From: Patiria miniata
Taxonomy: Eukaryota > Echinodermata > Asteroidea > Valvatida > Asterinidae
Assembly: GCF_015706575.1 (NCBI RefSeq)
Contig: NW_024037072.1
Location: forward strand, 22,383,162 to 22,447,161
DNA: 64,000 nt
Direction of reading: 5' to 3'
Part shown: piece after piece, positions 31,652 through 43,296 of the stretch
How positions within the stretch are numbered: position 1 is the stretch's first letter
How the letters are laid out: each line of letters begins with the position of its first letter
The notes under the pieces: model-generated
Database searches by the model: none
The model's input: only the letters and a program-made list of their open reading frames with translations
What the model was told of the DNA's origin: nothing
Position numbers and translations under genes: made by a program

Positions 31652-32129
31652 AGGTTTTCCCGGCTATTTTAAAACGTGTACCATTCGAATGCACCGTTTT
31701 TGATATTCCATTTCGTCCATCAACATCGATTTAGAACACCTCCAATGTTTAATTTCGTCTTTTGTCGGACAATTTCAAATTCAGTTCAATCAAATTCAAA
31801 CAATGATACGAGCACACGTTTTCGTCGTGGAGTATTCGATTTCGTCTACTCTACGCCAAACCTTGTTATTCAGAAATTAAATTCGTCTATTATTGATTCA
31901 TATAAAGACGACTTCGATCTCTGAATGATGCCATTCGGCAACAACTTAGACGAAATTTGATCTCTAATGATTATCGACCCGGTGACTAAAGATGGTGACC
32001 AAACTTTGAAATTGAATGGTAAATGACAAAATTGGTTTTGTTAAAAGCGTTTGAAATTTTTCTCGGACGAAATTGAATGTTAGAGTTGGTGAATTTGAAT
32101 GCAAACATTTCAAATAGCCGGAAAAAGCT
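31652..32129. mobile_element. TIR element upstream of P450-1 (AGGTTTTCC ends)
   Basis: The ends are AGGTTTTCCCGGCTATTT and an imperfect reverse complement (AAATAGCCGGAAAAAGCT). The AT-rich interior is full of ATTTCGTC and GAATTC-less short words without coding potential. It sits at the same place as 49055-49593 upstream of gene 3. The matching site upstream of gene 2 (near 40292) has no insertion. Confidence 0.75.
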
Positions 32130-33741
32130 ACAGCAGATTACGAAGAAAGCATTTGTAGTTTGCTGTCTTAAATCGTGATCGCGGAAGCAGACTGGCTATT
32201 TTGTCAACATCTGCAAGGCGTCTGCTGGTGATCGTCATTCGTTGTTTCGTAAAAAACAGTCTTGTAAGAAATCGTCTGGTTGGAGGCTGGTTGGTGAAGC
32301 GATACTTTACTCGCCTTCCACCGCTGTGACCTGCGTTCGATTTCTACCTGGGCCATTATGTGGATTGGCTTTCCAGTCCGAGCCTGATTCCGTGGGTTTT
32401 CCACAGAGTATTATTCGGGGGATTTCCTTCACATTGTCCTCTCTTTAATCCGCCCCATGGTAGCCCAGTGAATTCCATCGAATGGGCTACCCACAATAAA
32501 AGAAATAAGAGGCTCAGGTTTTGCATCTCCTATGCATCCGCCAAGAATTTATGTTACAAGACACCTCTCAAAAGGCTGGTTTAAAAGTATAGGCCCCCTA
32601 TATAAAACGGCATGGTGAATATTTAACGTTAAAAAGATGCAAAGGTTTTGTGTGGAGAGTGAGGGATGTAGGGGAAAGGAAGCGAGACCGATGTGTCACT
32701 CTATGATTGTTCAGAGGGTGGTGCCGATGAAGAGGTGTTAGTTAGAGAAGGGCTTGTGGGTGGTCTGAGCAGCATCAATACCCAGAAACATCTTCTCACC
32801 AAAGATGGTGTCACCTTCAAAGCAGCCATGGACTTGGCCAAAACCCTTGAAACAGCTACCAATTAAGGACGTGCTTGATTTAATAAGAGCAGCCCTAGCG
32901 CCGACACAGCATCAGTTCACGCACTACACAAAAATGCCAAGCAACACTTACTGTACTACAAAAAAAACACCCCACAGACGCGTACCAATCTCAAAAAGGA
33001 GGGAAGAGATGTAGTCGATGCGGCAGAGACAAAGTGTCTGACCCCACTCCCTACGTCAATAATTTGTACGATTATTTATTTCTGGCTTAAAACATTTTTA
33101 TACTGAGGCCTGAGGCTCAAACACTGAAGTTTACTCATCTTCAACAGATCTGTGAGAGTGAACGACACAGAATATCGTCGGAACAGACGCCATAATCCGG
33201 GTGCCACAACCACCATCTGAGCCAGACTTCGAGATCCAACTGAAGGATCCAGTTCAACATAATCCCTGATGCTCAGCAACAGGGAGTGAGACAGTCTCAG
33301 CGATTCAGGAAATCACTAGCATGGCAGCAGGATTACGTATACCATCCTCACATAATCACTCATACTCGGTTTAAATCAATCAATCTTGCATTATTTCGCA
33401 CTCATCTCTGAATTGCATACTCATTCTGATTTAATTCAAGAACTATAGTATACAAGATAGTTAAAAGAGGACAGCCTGCTAATATCGAGTTTAACAGTTA
33501 CGTGCGGTATAAGCTCCGTGGCTGAGGTCCTATTTACCGGGGAACACTTGAGGGTGGGGGCTCATTTCTGAAGAGGGGCACTCAGTGTCATTTAAGCAAT
33601 AATAAAAAGCTGATTTGCTTTCCTCAAAATCTGAGCGATTAGGGAGGTGGGGCAAAAGGGGAGGGGCAATGGGGGCACGGGCCTAGAGCGGGGGCGTACC
33701 TCCATACCTCTCCTATACTCTAAATTCCAAAGAGTGAAATA

Positions 33742-33868
33742 AGGGACTAGACGTTGAAGAGTGAAAATCACTCTCATTTTCGATTGACATGAACCACTTC
33801 AGTCGAAGCTCGAGTGAAACCTCGATCTTTACGATTGAAGAAATTTCACTCTAAAACGTCTGGTCCCT
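33742..33868. mobile_element. Small MITE with AGGGAC ends
   Basis: AGGGACTAGACGTTGAAGAG at the left is matched by the inverted CTAAAACGTCTGGTCCCT at the right. The interior has further ACTC/GAGT inverted words, and similar GAGTGAA words continue to about 33930. Target duplication is not clear. Confidence 0.65.
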
Positions 33869-34745
33869 AGTTTCCGACTGTGGGAGTGAATCTTCACTCG
33901 AATGGAGTGAATTTTCATTCTTTAAATAGAGAGAGTGCTCCTTGGTTAATTTATGCCACTGGTTCCTACAATTTTAAGATTAGCTGGGCCACAATGTGAT
34001 GTCCAGGTATAAGCCCATCACCGACAGTAATGTCTAGTTGATCTTTGACCAGGAGCGTAGCGAAACCATAGGGGAGGGAGGTTGACATTTGCTGATAGAC
34101 CATCCGTACTGGTAGGTAGCCTGGATTTTTTTTGCCGGTCACCAGGCCGCAGCATATAATAAAAGAAAACAGGGGTGGACACCATCTAACCCGTAGGGGG
34201 GCACTGTTCAAAGCAGACTTTTTTAACACTATCGGACAACAATATGGCTGTATGGCTCCCACCCTCTCTCCCCCCCCCCCCCCCACCTGTAAATAGGACC
34301 CCAGCCACGAAGCTTATACCGCGGCATATTTTCCGATAGACACGGCATATTTGCCGACATTAACGATGATGGCGGTGTCACATTCCCACAACCCCCTCTA
34401 GAGACGTCCGTGTCAATATTGGTCAGTCTAAATACTGGTCCCTCAGTGTAGAAAGGGGTTAAATAAATGCATAATTTTACATATTTCTGTGATATTAATT
34501 CAGAATTTTTTATCTTTAAGCTCGAATAATGACATAACGAAATACTCAAAAGCGCATTTCTTCGGAGGTCTATCACCTCTAAAATAATTTCCAGCTGTAA
34601 ATAAGGCCCCCTTAAAAATAATACATTAATACTTTTACAATCACTCAAGACCAAAAACAGTCAATCTGTTTCACTGAGGCAATTATCATGATGATTGTGA
34701 CATCAAATATTATACAAATACAGCATGGTTTGAGGGGAAGTAGTG

Positions 34746-34845
34746 GGAATTACTATAGTCCTTCGGTGTAGGTCACTTGACTACCTCCCGACGCGAAGCG
34801 GAGGGAGGTAGTCAAGCTGACCTACACCGAGGGACCAGTAATTCC
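34746..34845. repeat. Foldback (long hairpin) near P450-2 3' flank
   Basis: Arms 34746-34789 and 34803-34845 are nearly perfect reverse complements (GGAATTACT...CTACCTCCC / GGGAGGTAG...AGTAATTCC), with a short GC-rich loop GACGCGAAGCGGA. No coding potential is seen. Confidence 0.85.
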
Positions 34846-35588
34846 AGAAATAAACCAATAAACTTTCCAGAAATAAACTATGCTGTATTTGTTTTACTAC
34901 ACCTCATCAATAATATTTAGTAGCCTCACTGTCTTTTTAGTAGCCTGAAGACTGCCTTATTGATAGCGGCCTTCGTAGAATTTGCATCTTTATTCAGCAC
35001 AATTCATATTCTTCGTCACAGCATACATGAAATAGTATCGTGCCAACACTCTTTAATATGTTTTTACTGCAGTAGTAACAAGTATTGCAACAACAGACTG
35101 GTTTCGTAAAGATAACATGCCATAGACTACATGTCTACGAGGCGGGTTCCAGAGGGAATTTTTGGTGCTACCAGAAAAAACTACCCCACGGCAGCGAGCG
35201 ACACCGGGATGACGTCACCTGGGCGTGTATCATTTTCACTTCCCGGACGTGCGGCGGAATCGACCAATGACGCGCTCCGATTTGATCATGAATCTATATG
35301 CGGTGTAGTTATGCTATATCCTCTTATAATACTTATTTCATTACTCTTCTTCCTTGCTTTTGGTCCTTGCAATACCTCGTTCAGGTTTAACCATAAAAAA
35401 AAATTAACGGAACTTTCTTTCTTGATAGGTTTACCTTTCTTGATAGGTTTACCTTATTTACCTTTATATCACACTTTATATACATTACCCCGACGCAAAA
35501 TTCGACCTTATGAATTATATCACACTGTTATGACACATAATTATACGCGAAATACGAAGAGAGACCCTTTTACGAGCTACAAACACGG

Positions 35589-38500
35589 CTAATTATCTCG
35601 CGGATTCGCGCAGATTTCAAACGGCGCGGGAGCAAGCGTAATTCCTTGACACGCCTTGAAGCCTAGAGGTGCGGCGCCCTCTGGTGTCTGGAAGGTGAAC
35701 TGATGCAGGAGGCAGGAGAAGATGATGTAGAGTTTCATCCGTGCAAGCTGTTCCCCCAGACACACACGCCTACCTGTGAAGAGAAAAGAATGTCCAATAC
35801 AGCCTCAGTGGTTTATCGAAAACTCGGCTGGACTTTGCTTGCGTGTCTGAAAACCAACAGGCCTCTAACTTGTGACACTCCGGTTCATTGTGGGTACATT
35901 TTTCACTTCAGCACCATCAAGTCTTATGGTTAAGGTTTTGAATATTTGCATTTTGGTCAAGGCAATTCACGTCTCCGTCCATTTGAAGTCATGCCAGAAT
36001 ATTCAACATGTGTGTCAAAAATGTTTTGTGTTCGTCAGTGCAGTAGAACAAATGTACACCTGTTTATGCGTCACCTACTCCTACCAAGATGATCTGTGTT
36101 AGAATAAAAAGTATAGGCACTCCAATTAGACATCTGGCTGCTGTAAAGTCTGAGTACTGTATTGTAGGAACAACAGACCCCGGTCCCATCCCCTTCTCCT
36201 GTGCCCCCACAACCCCTATAGTTTAGTGTCGAGTAAAACCTCGTTGTGTGGACTGAACCAGCTGCGACCTCCTAGCAGAAGGCCTGGGTCCCAAAACGAA
36301 CCTGTCATCCTGGCCTTCTCTACAGCCACTCGTTGGGTCGGCTGAGGGCAAGCCTAGGCACCGTCGATCGAGACCGCCACAGTATCCTGAATACTTAGTC
36401 TAAGAAAAGACCTATGGGAACTAAAAGAAATGGTTCGAGACAGAGATACAATCCTAGAATTTCATGCACACATTCTTACCTATTCCAAACGGGATGAGCT
36501 TTTCCCGCCGAACAAACTTGCCATCTTCGTCCAGGAATCGGTCCGGTCTGAACTCGCTCGGATTGGGCCACTCGGACGGGTCACTGTGAACGCTCCACAA
36601 GTTGGCCACGATGGTGGCACCCTTTGGGATATGATACCTGGATGGATGCAGCACAAGACATAAAAATGCAAAGTAAGATCAAGAACAGAATAACAATTGC
36701 TTGCTTTTCCAAACTGTACTTGCTTTGATTCATAATTGTGAATACGCAATACAAAATAGGCCTATCCGCCACCGAATGTGTGCAGTTACATATACTTCGT
36801 GGTGCAGAAGCCGTACAGTATTTGTACTGCACTCTTTACTGCACTCTTTACTGCAGAAATGTTACTGCGCCCAATTTATAGAACATACCCTCGCAGAGTT
36901 GTGTCTTCGATGCATTTATGAGGTACTCCCAGAGGCACAGTGTTCCCCAAGCGTTGAACCTCGCTTATGACCGCTTCCACGTAGGGTAGCTCGGGTTTGT
37001 CAGACAGCCTGGGTAGCCTATTACGTCCAACAACTCTGTCTATATCCTTCTGTACCCGGGTCTGGATTTCAGGGTATCCGACCATAAAATGCAAAGCCCA
37101 GAGGAGTGTTGTCGAAGTAGTCTCCGTTCCGGCCCCAAACAGGTCTCCAAGCGTGTATTGCATACTCGCTGGGGTCAGATACGTGTGGACACCTTGCTCC
37201 TCCTTGTCATCCATCGCCTTCATGAACGCTCCCGCGAAATCTCGCGGGTTCTCGTTGTATTCCACCTCTCCTTGTTGCACGTTCCTTCTGAACAACAGCT
37301 GGTAGAGAATCTCGTCGAAGCTGAGATTGGTGTGGATGATCTTCTTCACGAAGGGTAGGAACTGCATCTTGGCAAATATTGGTACGAACTGGATCACTCC
37401 ACCTGCCCCAATGAGTTCAAATATATTATTAAGCGCCTCCAAGAGCCTTTTGAATTGCGTATCCGTGTACTCGAACCGCCTTCCAAAGACCACAGAGCAG
37501 ATGACATTAGACACAGCGTTCTGTACGAAGTGTCTTGGGTTGAGAATCTCCCCTTTGGTTTTGCGGATTTCCTCCATCAGACACTTGGTCTCCGTGGTGA
37601 TGTGTTCCTCGAAGCTTGACTTGCCCACTCCGAGGCCTCGTAGGGTTGTGATTGAGAACCGACGGAGCTCAACCCAAGGCTCACCACACGCTGTGACGAC
37701 GCCTGTTATTTTTTTTCAAGAGGAAAGGAGAGGAAATGTTGTTTTAAATGATTTTCTGTACTGTACTAACCATCCATTAAAAACTTTCAGTGACAAGACG
37801 GTAGTCATGCATGGGCAGAATCGCCTTGCTGATTATTTTGTACTCGTCATGTTTTTACGAAATTCGCTTTCACGGCCTCAAGCTTTTCCACGAAAAATGA
37901 AACTCGTGTGGTTAATTTCTAACTAGTTTTTAAGAACGACCATCCATTACAGAACAAGTTTCAAGTATATGATTTCCTTGGTACAACATGTGCTACCAAC
38001 AACGAACACGGCGGAAATCGTCTCAGGAAATTTCGTACAACAGTGTCTTTTTGTCTTTCCAGCTTCATATCCCAACCTGTACTAGTAGAATACGTAAAGA
38101 GAAATTCACATGGAATACGAAATTTTATTTGTATCGCCACGAAAGAGCCAGATATGACCTACATAGCGCAGCAATTCCTTTACAGAGGGTCATTGTGACT
38201 TTGTTTGAAATTGGTGTTTAGAACAACACGTCTGCGTCTATAAATGCATGAGAAGTTTATACTGATGAAGACCCATAATAAACTATTTGATCCTGGCTTA
38301 AGGCTCACCGTAGCCAGGCAGAGTCAACTGACTGAGCTCCAATGTCGGCCGTCCACTCAACTCATGCTGGGCAAATGCTTCTTTCATGACGTCATAATCT
38401 TGCAGGAGTACGACGAGGTGATTGGCCACTGAAAAGCTCACCAGACTTCCGTATCTATGCAAACAATTTATCATGCACTGAATACACTTTGAATCAAGTG

Positions 38501-39025
38501 CAATAAAAAAGGAAACCACGGAGCACTATATAGGGAACGTAAAAAGAAGGAACGCCATTTTCAGGTAACAACTATCATGACGATCGCGTCGATTGCAAAT
38601 AATTATTTTGCAAATCATTTTCTGAACAGAGATATGTAACTTCTAGAACATAATCCAGTGAATTTAGAGTGGTTTGACTGTATCGCAACGTACATGTATA
38701 TAAGGTTTGTCTTAAAGTCTACACTTACGAAATAACACCACATAGTCTACAAATCAACTAGAAACGTAATCCGATACTTTTTTAAAGTTTTCTTTCTGAG
38801 CTAAATCAGGTTCATACCGTACCTTTGGGACAGCTCTCCCAATGCCTCGTGGATAGGCCCTTTAATCATGGCTAGTTGCGGTAGGTAGCCCAGCAGCGGC
38901 CATCCCCTAGGGCCGGGAGGGAGGTTCCTAGGCCGTCTGAAGACCCAGAAGAGGATCATGAAGAGAGTCACACCAAGAAGGGCTGTGCGGACGTTGATGT
39001 GGTTCCATACATCGTAAAGATCCAT
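35589..39025 (-). CDS. Cytochrome P450, CYP2-family-like, gene 2 (5 exons, 501 aa)
   Basis: Exons are 38823-39025, 38309-38454, 36889-37702, 36480-36637 and 35589-35773, the same lengths and phases as gene 1. All hallmark motifs are kept: membrane anchor, LPPGP, AGTET, ExxR, PDRF (PERF in gene 1) and GRRVCLGE in exon 5. The last exon is open from its GT acceptor junction to TAG at 35589-35591 and ends CANPRDN. Distinctive changes include GVVTACGEPW where genes 1 and 3 have GVL.ASGEPW. Protein identity with gene 3 is visibly higher than with gene 1, so genes 2 and 3 arose in the later duplication or were homogenised. The product is predicted to be an ER monooxygenase of unknown substrate. Confidence 0.93.
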
Positions 39026-40600
39026 GCTTGCAGGCATAAGAAACCTACGACCTCAAATGATAAAAAGAACAAAGGGGTACATTGTTGGTTTTTGTTCATT
39101 ATGCAAGATGTGCCCCTTTTTTATGCAAAAAATGTGACACGCCCCCAAAGGGGGGAAAAAAAGGTTTATGATTTGACACGTAAACTTTCTGTCCACCCCC
39201 GTTCACTATACTGGATGGTAAAAATTGCCCCCACTTTCATAAATTGTGGTCCAATCCCCAAAAGATGCCAAATTCTGGATATGTTTTATCCTCGAGATGC
39301 GTAGCACTTGAGTGAGCTGTGCATAATCGAAAAAGAAAAGTGAAATTATCTGAATCGCTTTTTTGGGCGCTCGAAGCCCCGCCCCCCCCCCCCTCACTTT
39401 TTAATGTCATGGCCCGGCCCATAAAAGGTCAGAATAAAAAGTGTATGAACCCCAGAAGCCCACTGACTAAAGCTTGTAATGTGACGGGTTCATCTGAACA
39501 GCTAGTATAGTTTCAGTGCCCATTCAAAACAGCTCCTTTATATTGATATAGTTTGTTCTGAGAAAAGTTTGGAATTAAATATCTATAAAATTTGGACGTG
39601 AATTGTGCCCTCAAATTTTACACATTTTACAATTTATCGTTTGTCTTAAGTCATTGACTTTCAAGTTTTGCGCAAGCATATGACCCGGGCCGGTAGCTCC
39701 TTTTTTGCTTATTTTGGCGTACGGATTTTGTAAAGTTAATCATGGCATCCTAAATGCAGTCATAGTGGTATTACGCACGACAAAACGCACTCATAACATA
39801 ATGTATCACTGGTACAACATGCACACGTGTAATTTTTACAGACGATTCTATCATAAGCATAACAAGGTTCCTCCATGATCGTAGATCCGATGGAAGGCCT
39901 ATAACACGTGTGTGTTACATGTACATGTCCAAGGGCACCTGTAAAGTAACTATTTGAGACTAACCTGTTTGTCCCGTCACTGTAGGCCTACTCAGTCGTC
40001 AGCTGCAGACAGAACTAAATGCATGTTGATCGTGGAGCTGTACCTAAAAACTGCATTTGTTATTGAAGTTTGAACCAGAGGAGTTTATTTGCCTCTGCAG
40101 TCATATGCAGCGAACATGTTTATTTAGTGGGCTCGTATCCCTAGTTTGGCTTTTTGTTTTTGTCGCTGCACAGGCAAAACGAACTAATGATCTCTGATCT
40201 CTACTGATATGCAGTTGGGGCTCCATGGAAAAGTTCATCGGGGCTAAAGGTTGCGACGGTCATCAATATAATTTTGTTTTCATTTCCTTACGCTTATAGT
40301 AGAATACGAAGAAAACATTTTAGTTTTCTTGAATAATGATCGTGATATTACATTGGCTATCTGTCAACATGTAAGGCGTCCGTTTGTGATCATCATTCAT
40401 TGTCACATTAAATTTCTCGTAAGAAATTGTCTGGGTGGGGTTGTGCGGCTCCTGTGCATCCGTCCAGGTCATTTATGTTACAAGACACCTCAAAGGCTGT
40501 GTAAAAAGTGTGAGCGATGACTTCTGTCACGCTTATTTAGATAGGTGATTGGGGAACGACCACTGGATAAATTGGATGATGGAGAGGAGTGATCGCGTTC

Positions 40601-40979
40601 ACGACTCATAAGGGTCCGCTCATAAGTCCGACACCTCAAAGGTCCGACGCCTCATAAGTCCGATAAAATCGCATCCCCTAACCAATTAAAGACCCATAAG
40701 TCCGACGCCTCATAGGTCCGACGCCTCACTAGAAGTCCGACGCCTCACTAGAAGTCCGACGCCTCATAACTCCGACGCCTCATAGCTCCGAGCCTCGTAA
40801 GTCCGACAAATTAAACGCCTCGTTTTTCCAACGTCGGACTTACGAGGCGTCGGACTTATGAGGCCTCGGACCTATGAGGCGGAATAAATAAATGTTATGC
40901 TTCATAAGTTCGACGCCTCATAATTCCGAAATTTCGGACTTATGAGGCGTCGGACCTATGAGGCGTCGGACTTATGATA
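40601..40979. repeat. Foldback array of a 16-bp motif GCCTCATAAGTCCGAC
   Basis: About ten copies of GCCTCATAAGTCCGAC or close variants (AGG, ACT and AGCT variants at the variable position) run in one direction up to about 40810. They then continue as the reverse complement GTCGGACTTATGAGGC to 40979. The whole can fold on itself. No coding potential is present. Confidence 0.88.
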
Positions 40980-40984
40980 CGGCC

Positions 40985-41300
40985 CCATTTAGATTACTTG
41001 GTATCAAATTGGTGGGGTTTGCCACCGAAATGGACTTCGTGCGACATTTGAGTCCAAATTTATTATGCAAATAAGTCGAAAATGCCGGCGGCCATTTTAA
41101 AATATCCAAGATGGCTGCCATCCATTTGGAGTACACCATAAACAATAATGCATTCGGGTTCCTTGGTATCAAAAACATGGGGTTTGCCACCACAATGAAC
41201 TTCATATGACAATCAGGTCCGAAGTTATGAATTAGGTCACAAATGGCGGCCATTTTGAAATCCAAGATGGCCGCCACACGGTAGATGGAAACAAATGTTA
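40985..41300. repeat. Two-unit diverged repeat with AAGATGGC words
   Basis: Two units of about 150 bp share TTGGTATCAAA, GGGGTTTGCCACC, ACTTC...TGACA, GGCGGCCATTTT and CCAAGATGGC in the same order. This kind of repeat occurs in many invertebrate genomes; I cannot name the family. Confidence 0.75.
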
Positions 41301-41467
41301 CCAATGGATTTCCGGCTTAGGAAGGTAAACTCTATTCAAATACGACAAAAATTCCTTCTTTAGCAAAAAAAATGCAAAAGGATATAACAGCCTATACTAC
41401 AATGACGCGCTCCAATTTGATCATGAATATTTATGAGGTGTAGTAATACCATATCATCTAATAATAC

Positions 41468-43094
41468 TTTTTTCCCCCTTTTTTCTCAGGGGAAACTTAT
41501 TTCATTCAAACACATTTATTTCCTCTTATATTATAGGTATTGAACAAAATATAAAGGCCACTAGAGGTGGCAAAACCTTGAAAGCATGTATCAGGCATGC
41601 CATTACACAAAAACAGACGAATTATAACAGAAAAAAAAAAATTACACACATGACACTGTATACTTCTAAGCAGTAAACAAAGTTATGAAAACTAATGGGC
41701 TACGAGTAGGATCGTCGTGCATAAAAAGTCCAAGGGCAGAGACACATTACATATAAAATATATCACATTACATAAGGTACAATTTAAGTTTGCGTTTAAA
41801 AATATTATATTGAACATCTAAAAGAGAATGGTACATTATTCCATTATTAAGATTCGGAGTATTTAATGTTGTATTGAACGGCAGATGTTCTATGTTGCGA
41901 TATGTGGAAATGAAAGTTATTAGACACACGAGTGTAGTATGTAATTTACAGTTAAGAGTACAAACAGGTTTGAATAGGAAATTGGCAGTCAGTTATTTTT
42001 TATACTTGTACATAAATAGTGCTTGTTTGTATTTATTAAGGTTTGTTATGCTTAAATATTTTAGCTCACGTAAAAGAGGCTGCCTCTGGGCCCTATTATG
42101 GTGAAATGGTAATAATTCGAACACTTTTTTTCCACAACTTTATTAGAAGAAGCGTTTCTCTTGCGTTTTACAATAAGTATAAACAAATAAAAAATTAATC
42201 ATTACATAAAAGAGAGAATGGGTCCCATTTCGCATTAAATTTAGCAAGATTACAATTTGTAGCAAATACGAATTTTTATAATATTTATACATAGTATCGT
42301 TTTAGCTCATTCTTAAATACTAAAAGAGACGGTTTGCTACCATTCATCTTCATTTTGTAAATATGGTAACGGCACATAGGAGAAGACTTAAGTTAAGGGC
42401 GCTCCAGTTTTTGTTAAGTATGCCAAAAAAAATTATCTCCTAATCTACAAACACAATAATATTCAAGGTCTTCTTAATCCAATCACTAATTTGGGTCCAG
42501 AACGATAAAGAAATCTCACAAGTACAAAATAAGTGAATCAGAGTTTCATTTTCTACATGACAGAAGGACCTCAAGTCGTTCTGCCCTTTACCAATCTTTA
42601 CCAAATAAGAATTGACGCCTGTATGACCATCGTAATTTAGTATCATAAGAAATCGCAAAGGGCATACTGCAGAAAACCAACCATTTAGTTGCAGGGAAAT
42701 TGATGCTCAATTTTGTTTCCCATTTATCAATGAATTTACTTGCAACCTTTGTTTTCACTGAAGTAAAATATGATAGATACGGGCAAAACCTTTTTTATCT
42801 AACACAAGTATCTCAAAATTAAATGGGATAAAAGGAAAGCAAATATTTGACTTAACATCTTTAAGGAAATTACAAAAAGAATTGTTGGCGGCCTTGACGA
42901 CACCACCATACTCTAGAAAGTTAGTTCTAATACTGAATTTTAACATAAAGCACTCCAAGCTCAAAAAAGCACCTTTGTCGTCGAGTAGGTCAGACACAAA
43001 ATTATCCCCTTTGTTTGCCCAGTGTTTGTAAAAAAAAAAAAAGATTGTTACCAACCGTAATTCTGTGGTCCTACCACAAAACATTGCAAAGAGG
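41468..43094 (-). mobile_element. 3' fragment of an L1/Tx1-like LINE, frameshifted
   Basis: The minus-strand frame 42755-43084 has the LINE ORF2 C-terminal layout (WANKGDNFVSDLLDDKGAFL). After a frameshift near 42650 the frame 42440-42658 has SFCHVENETLIHLFCTCE, the C-terminal zinc-knuckle-like motif of LINE reverse transcriptases. The 3' end lies at the left with a T-rich, poly(A)-complement start. The element is bracketed by a 15-bp imperfect target duplication (41453-41467 and 43095-43109). Upstream of gene 2 the same site is uninterrupted. The RT core is missing, so it is 5'-truncated and dead. Confidence 0.85.
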
Positions 43095-43296
43095 ATTATC
43101 TTATAATACTTATTTCAATACTCTTCTTTCTTGCTATTGTTCCTTGCATACCTCGATCAGGTTTAACTTTAAAAACAAATTAACGGAACTTTCTTTCTTG
43201 GTACTTTGGTAGGTTTACCTTATTTACCTTATCACATTGTTATGACATATATATGCGAAATACGAAGCGAGAATCTTTTACGAACTACAAACACAG

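Larger units (their letters stand above)
29749..35588. other. Intergenic region between P450-2 and P450-1
   Basis: No intact gene is seen. 29865-29917, 30744-32600 and 32688-32755 are homologous in order to 47545-50270 upstream of gene 3, and partly to 39480-40530 upstream of gene 2, so they belong to the P450 duplication blocks. A pyrimidine-rich AG just before the gene 1 ATG suggests a 5' non-coding exon. From about 34300, 3' flank of gene 2 begins, shared with 25690-26150. TIR elements are at 31652-32129, 33742-33868 and 34746-34845. Confidence 0.6.
39026..43296. other. Intergenic region between P450-3 and P450-2
   Basis: 39480-40600 is the duplicated 5' flank (shared with 30744-32600 and 48000-50470). 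The foldback array at 40601-40979, a two-unit repeat at 40985-41300 and a LINE at 41468-43094 follow. 41401-41467 and 43095-43296 are the two halves of the gene 3 3' flank, split by the LINE. A low-complexity C-run is at about 39380-39391. Confidence 0.6.

Noticed and set aside
36997..37358. Plus-strand open frames within P450 exon 3 (also 44868-45229 and 27720-28362)
   Set aside because: Antisense shadows of the conserved P450 exons.
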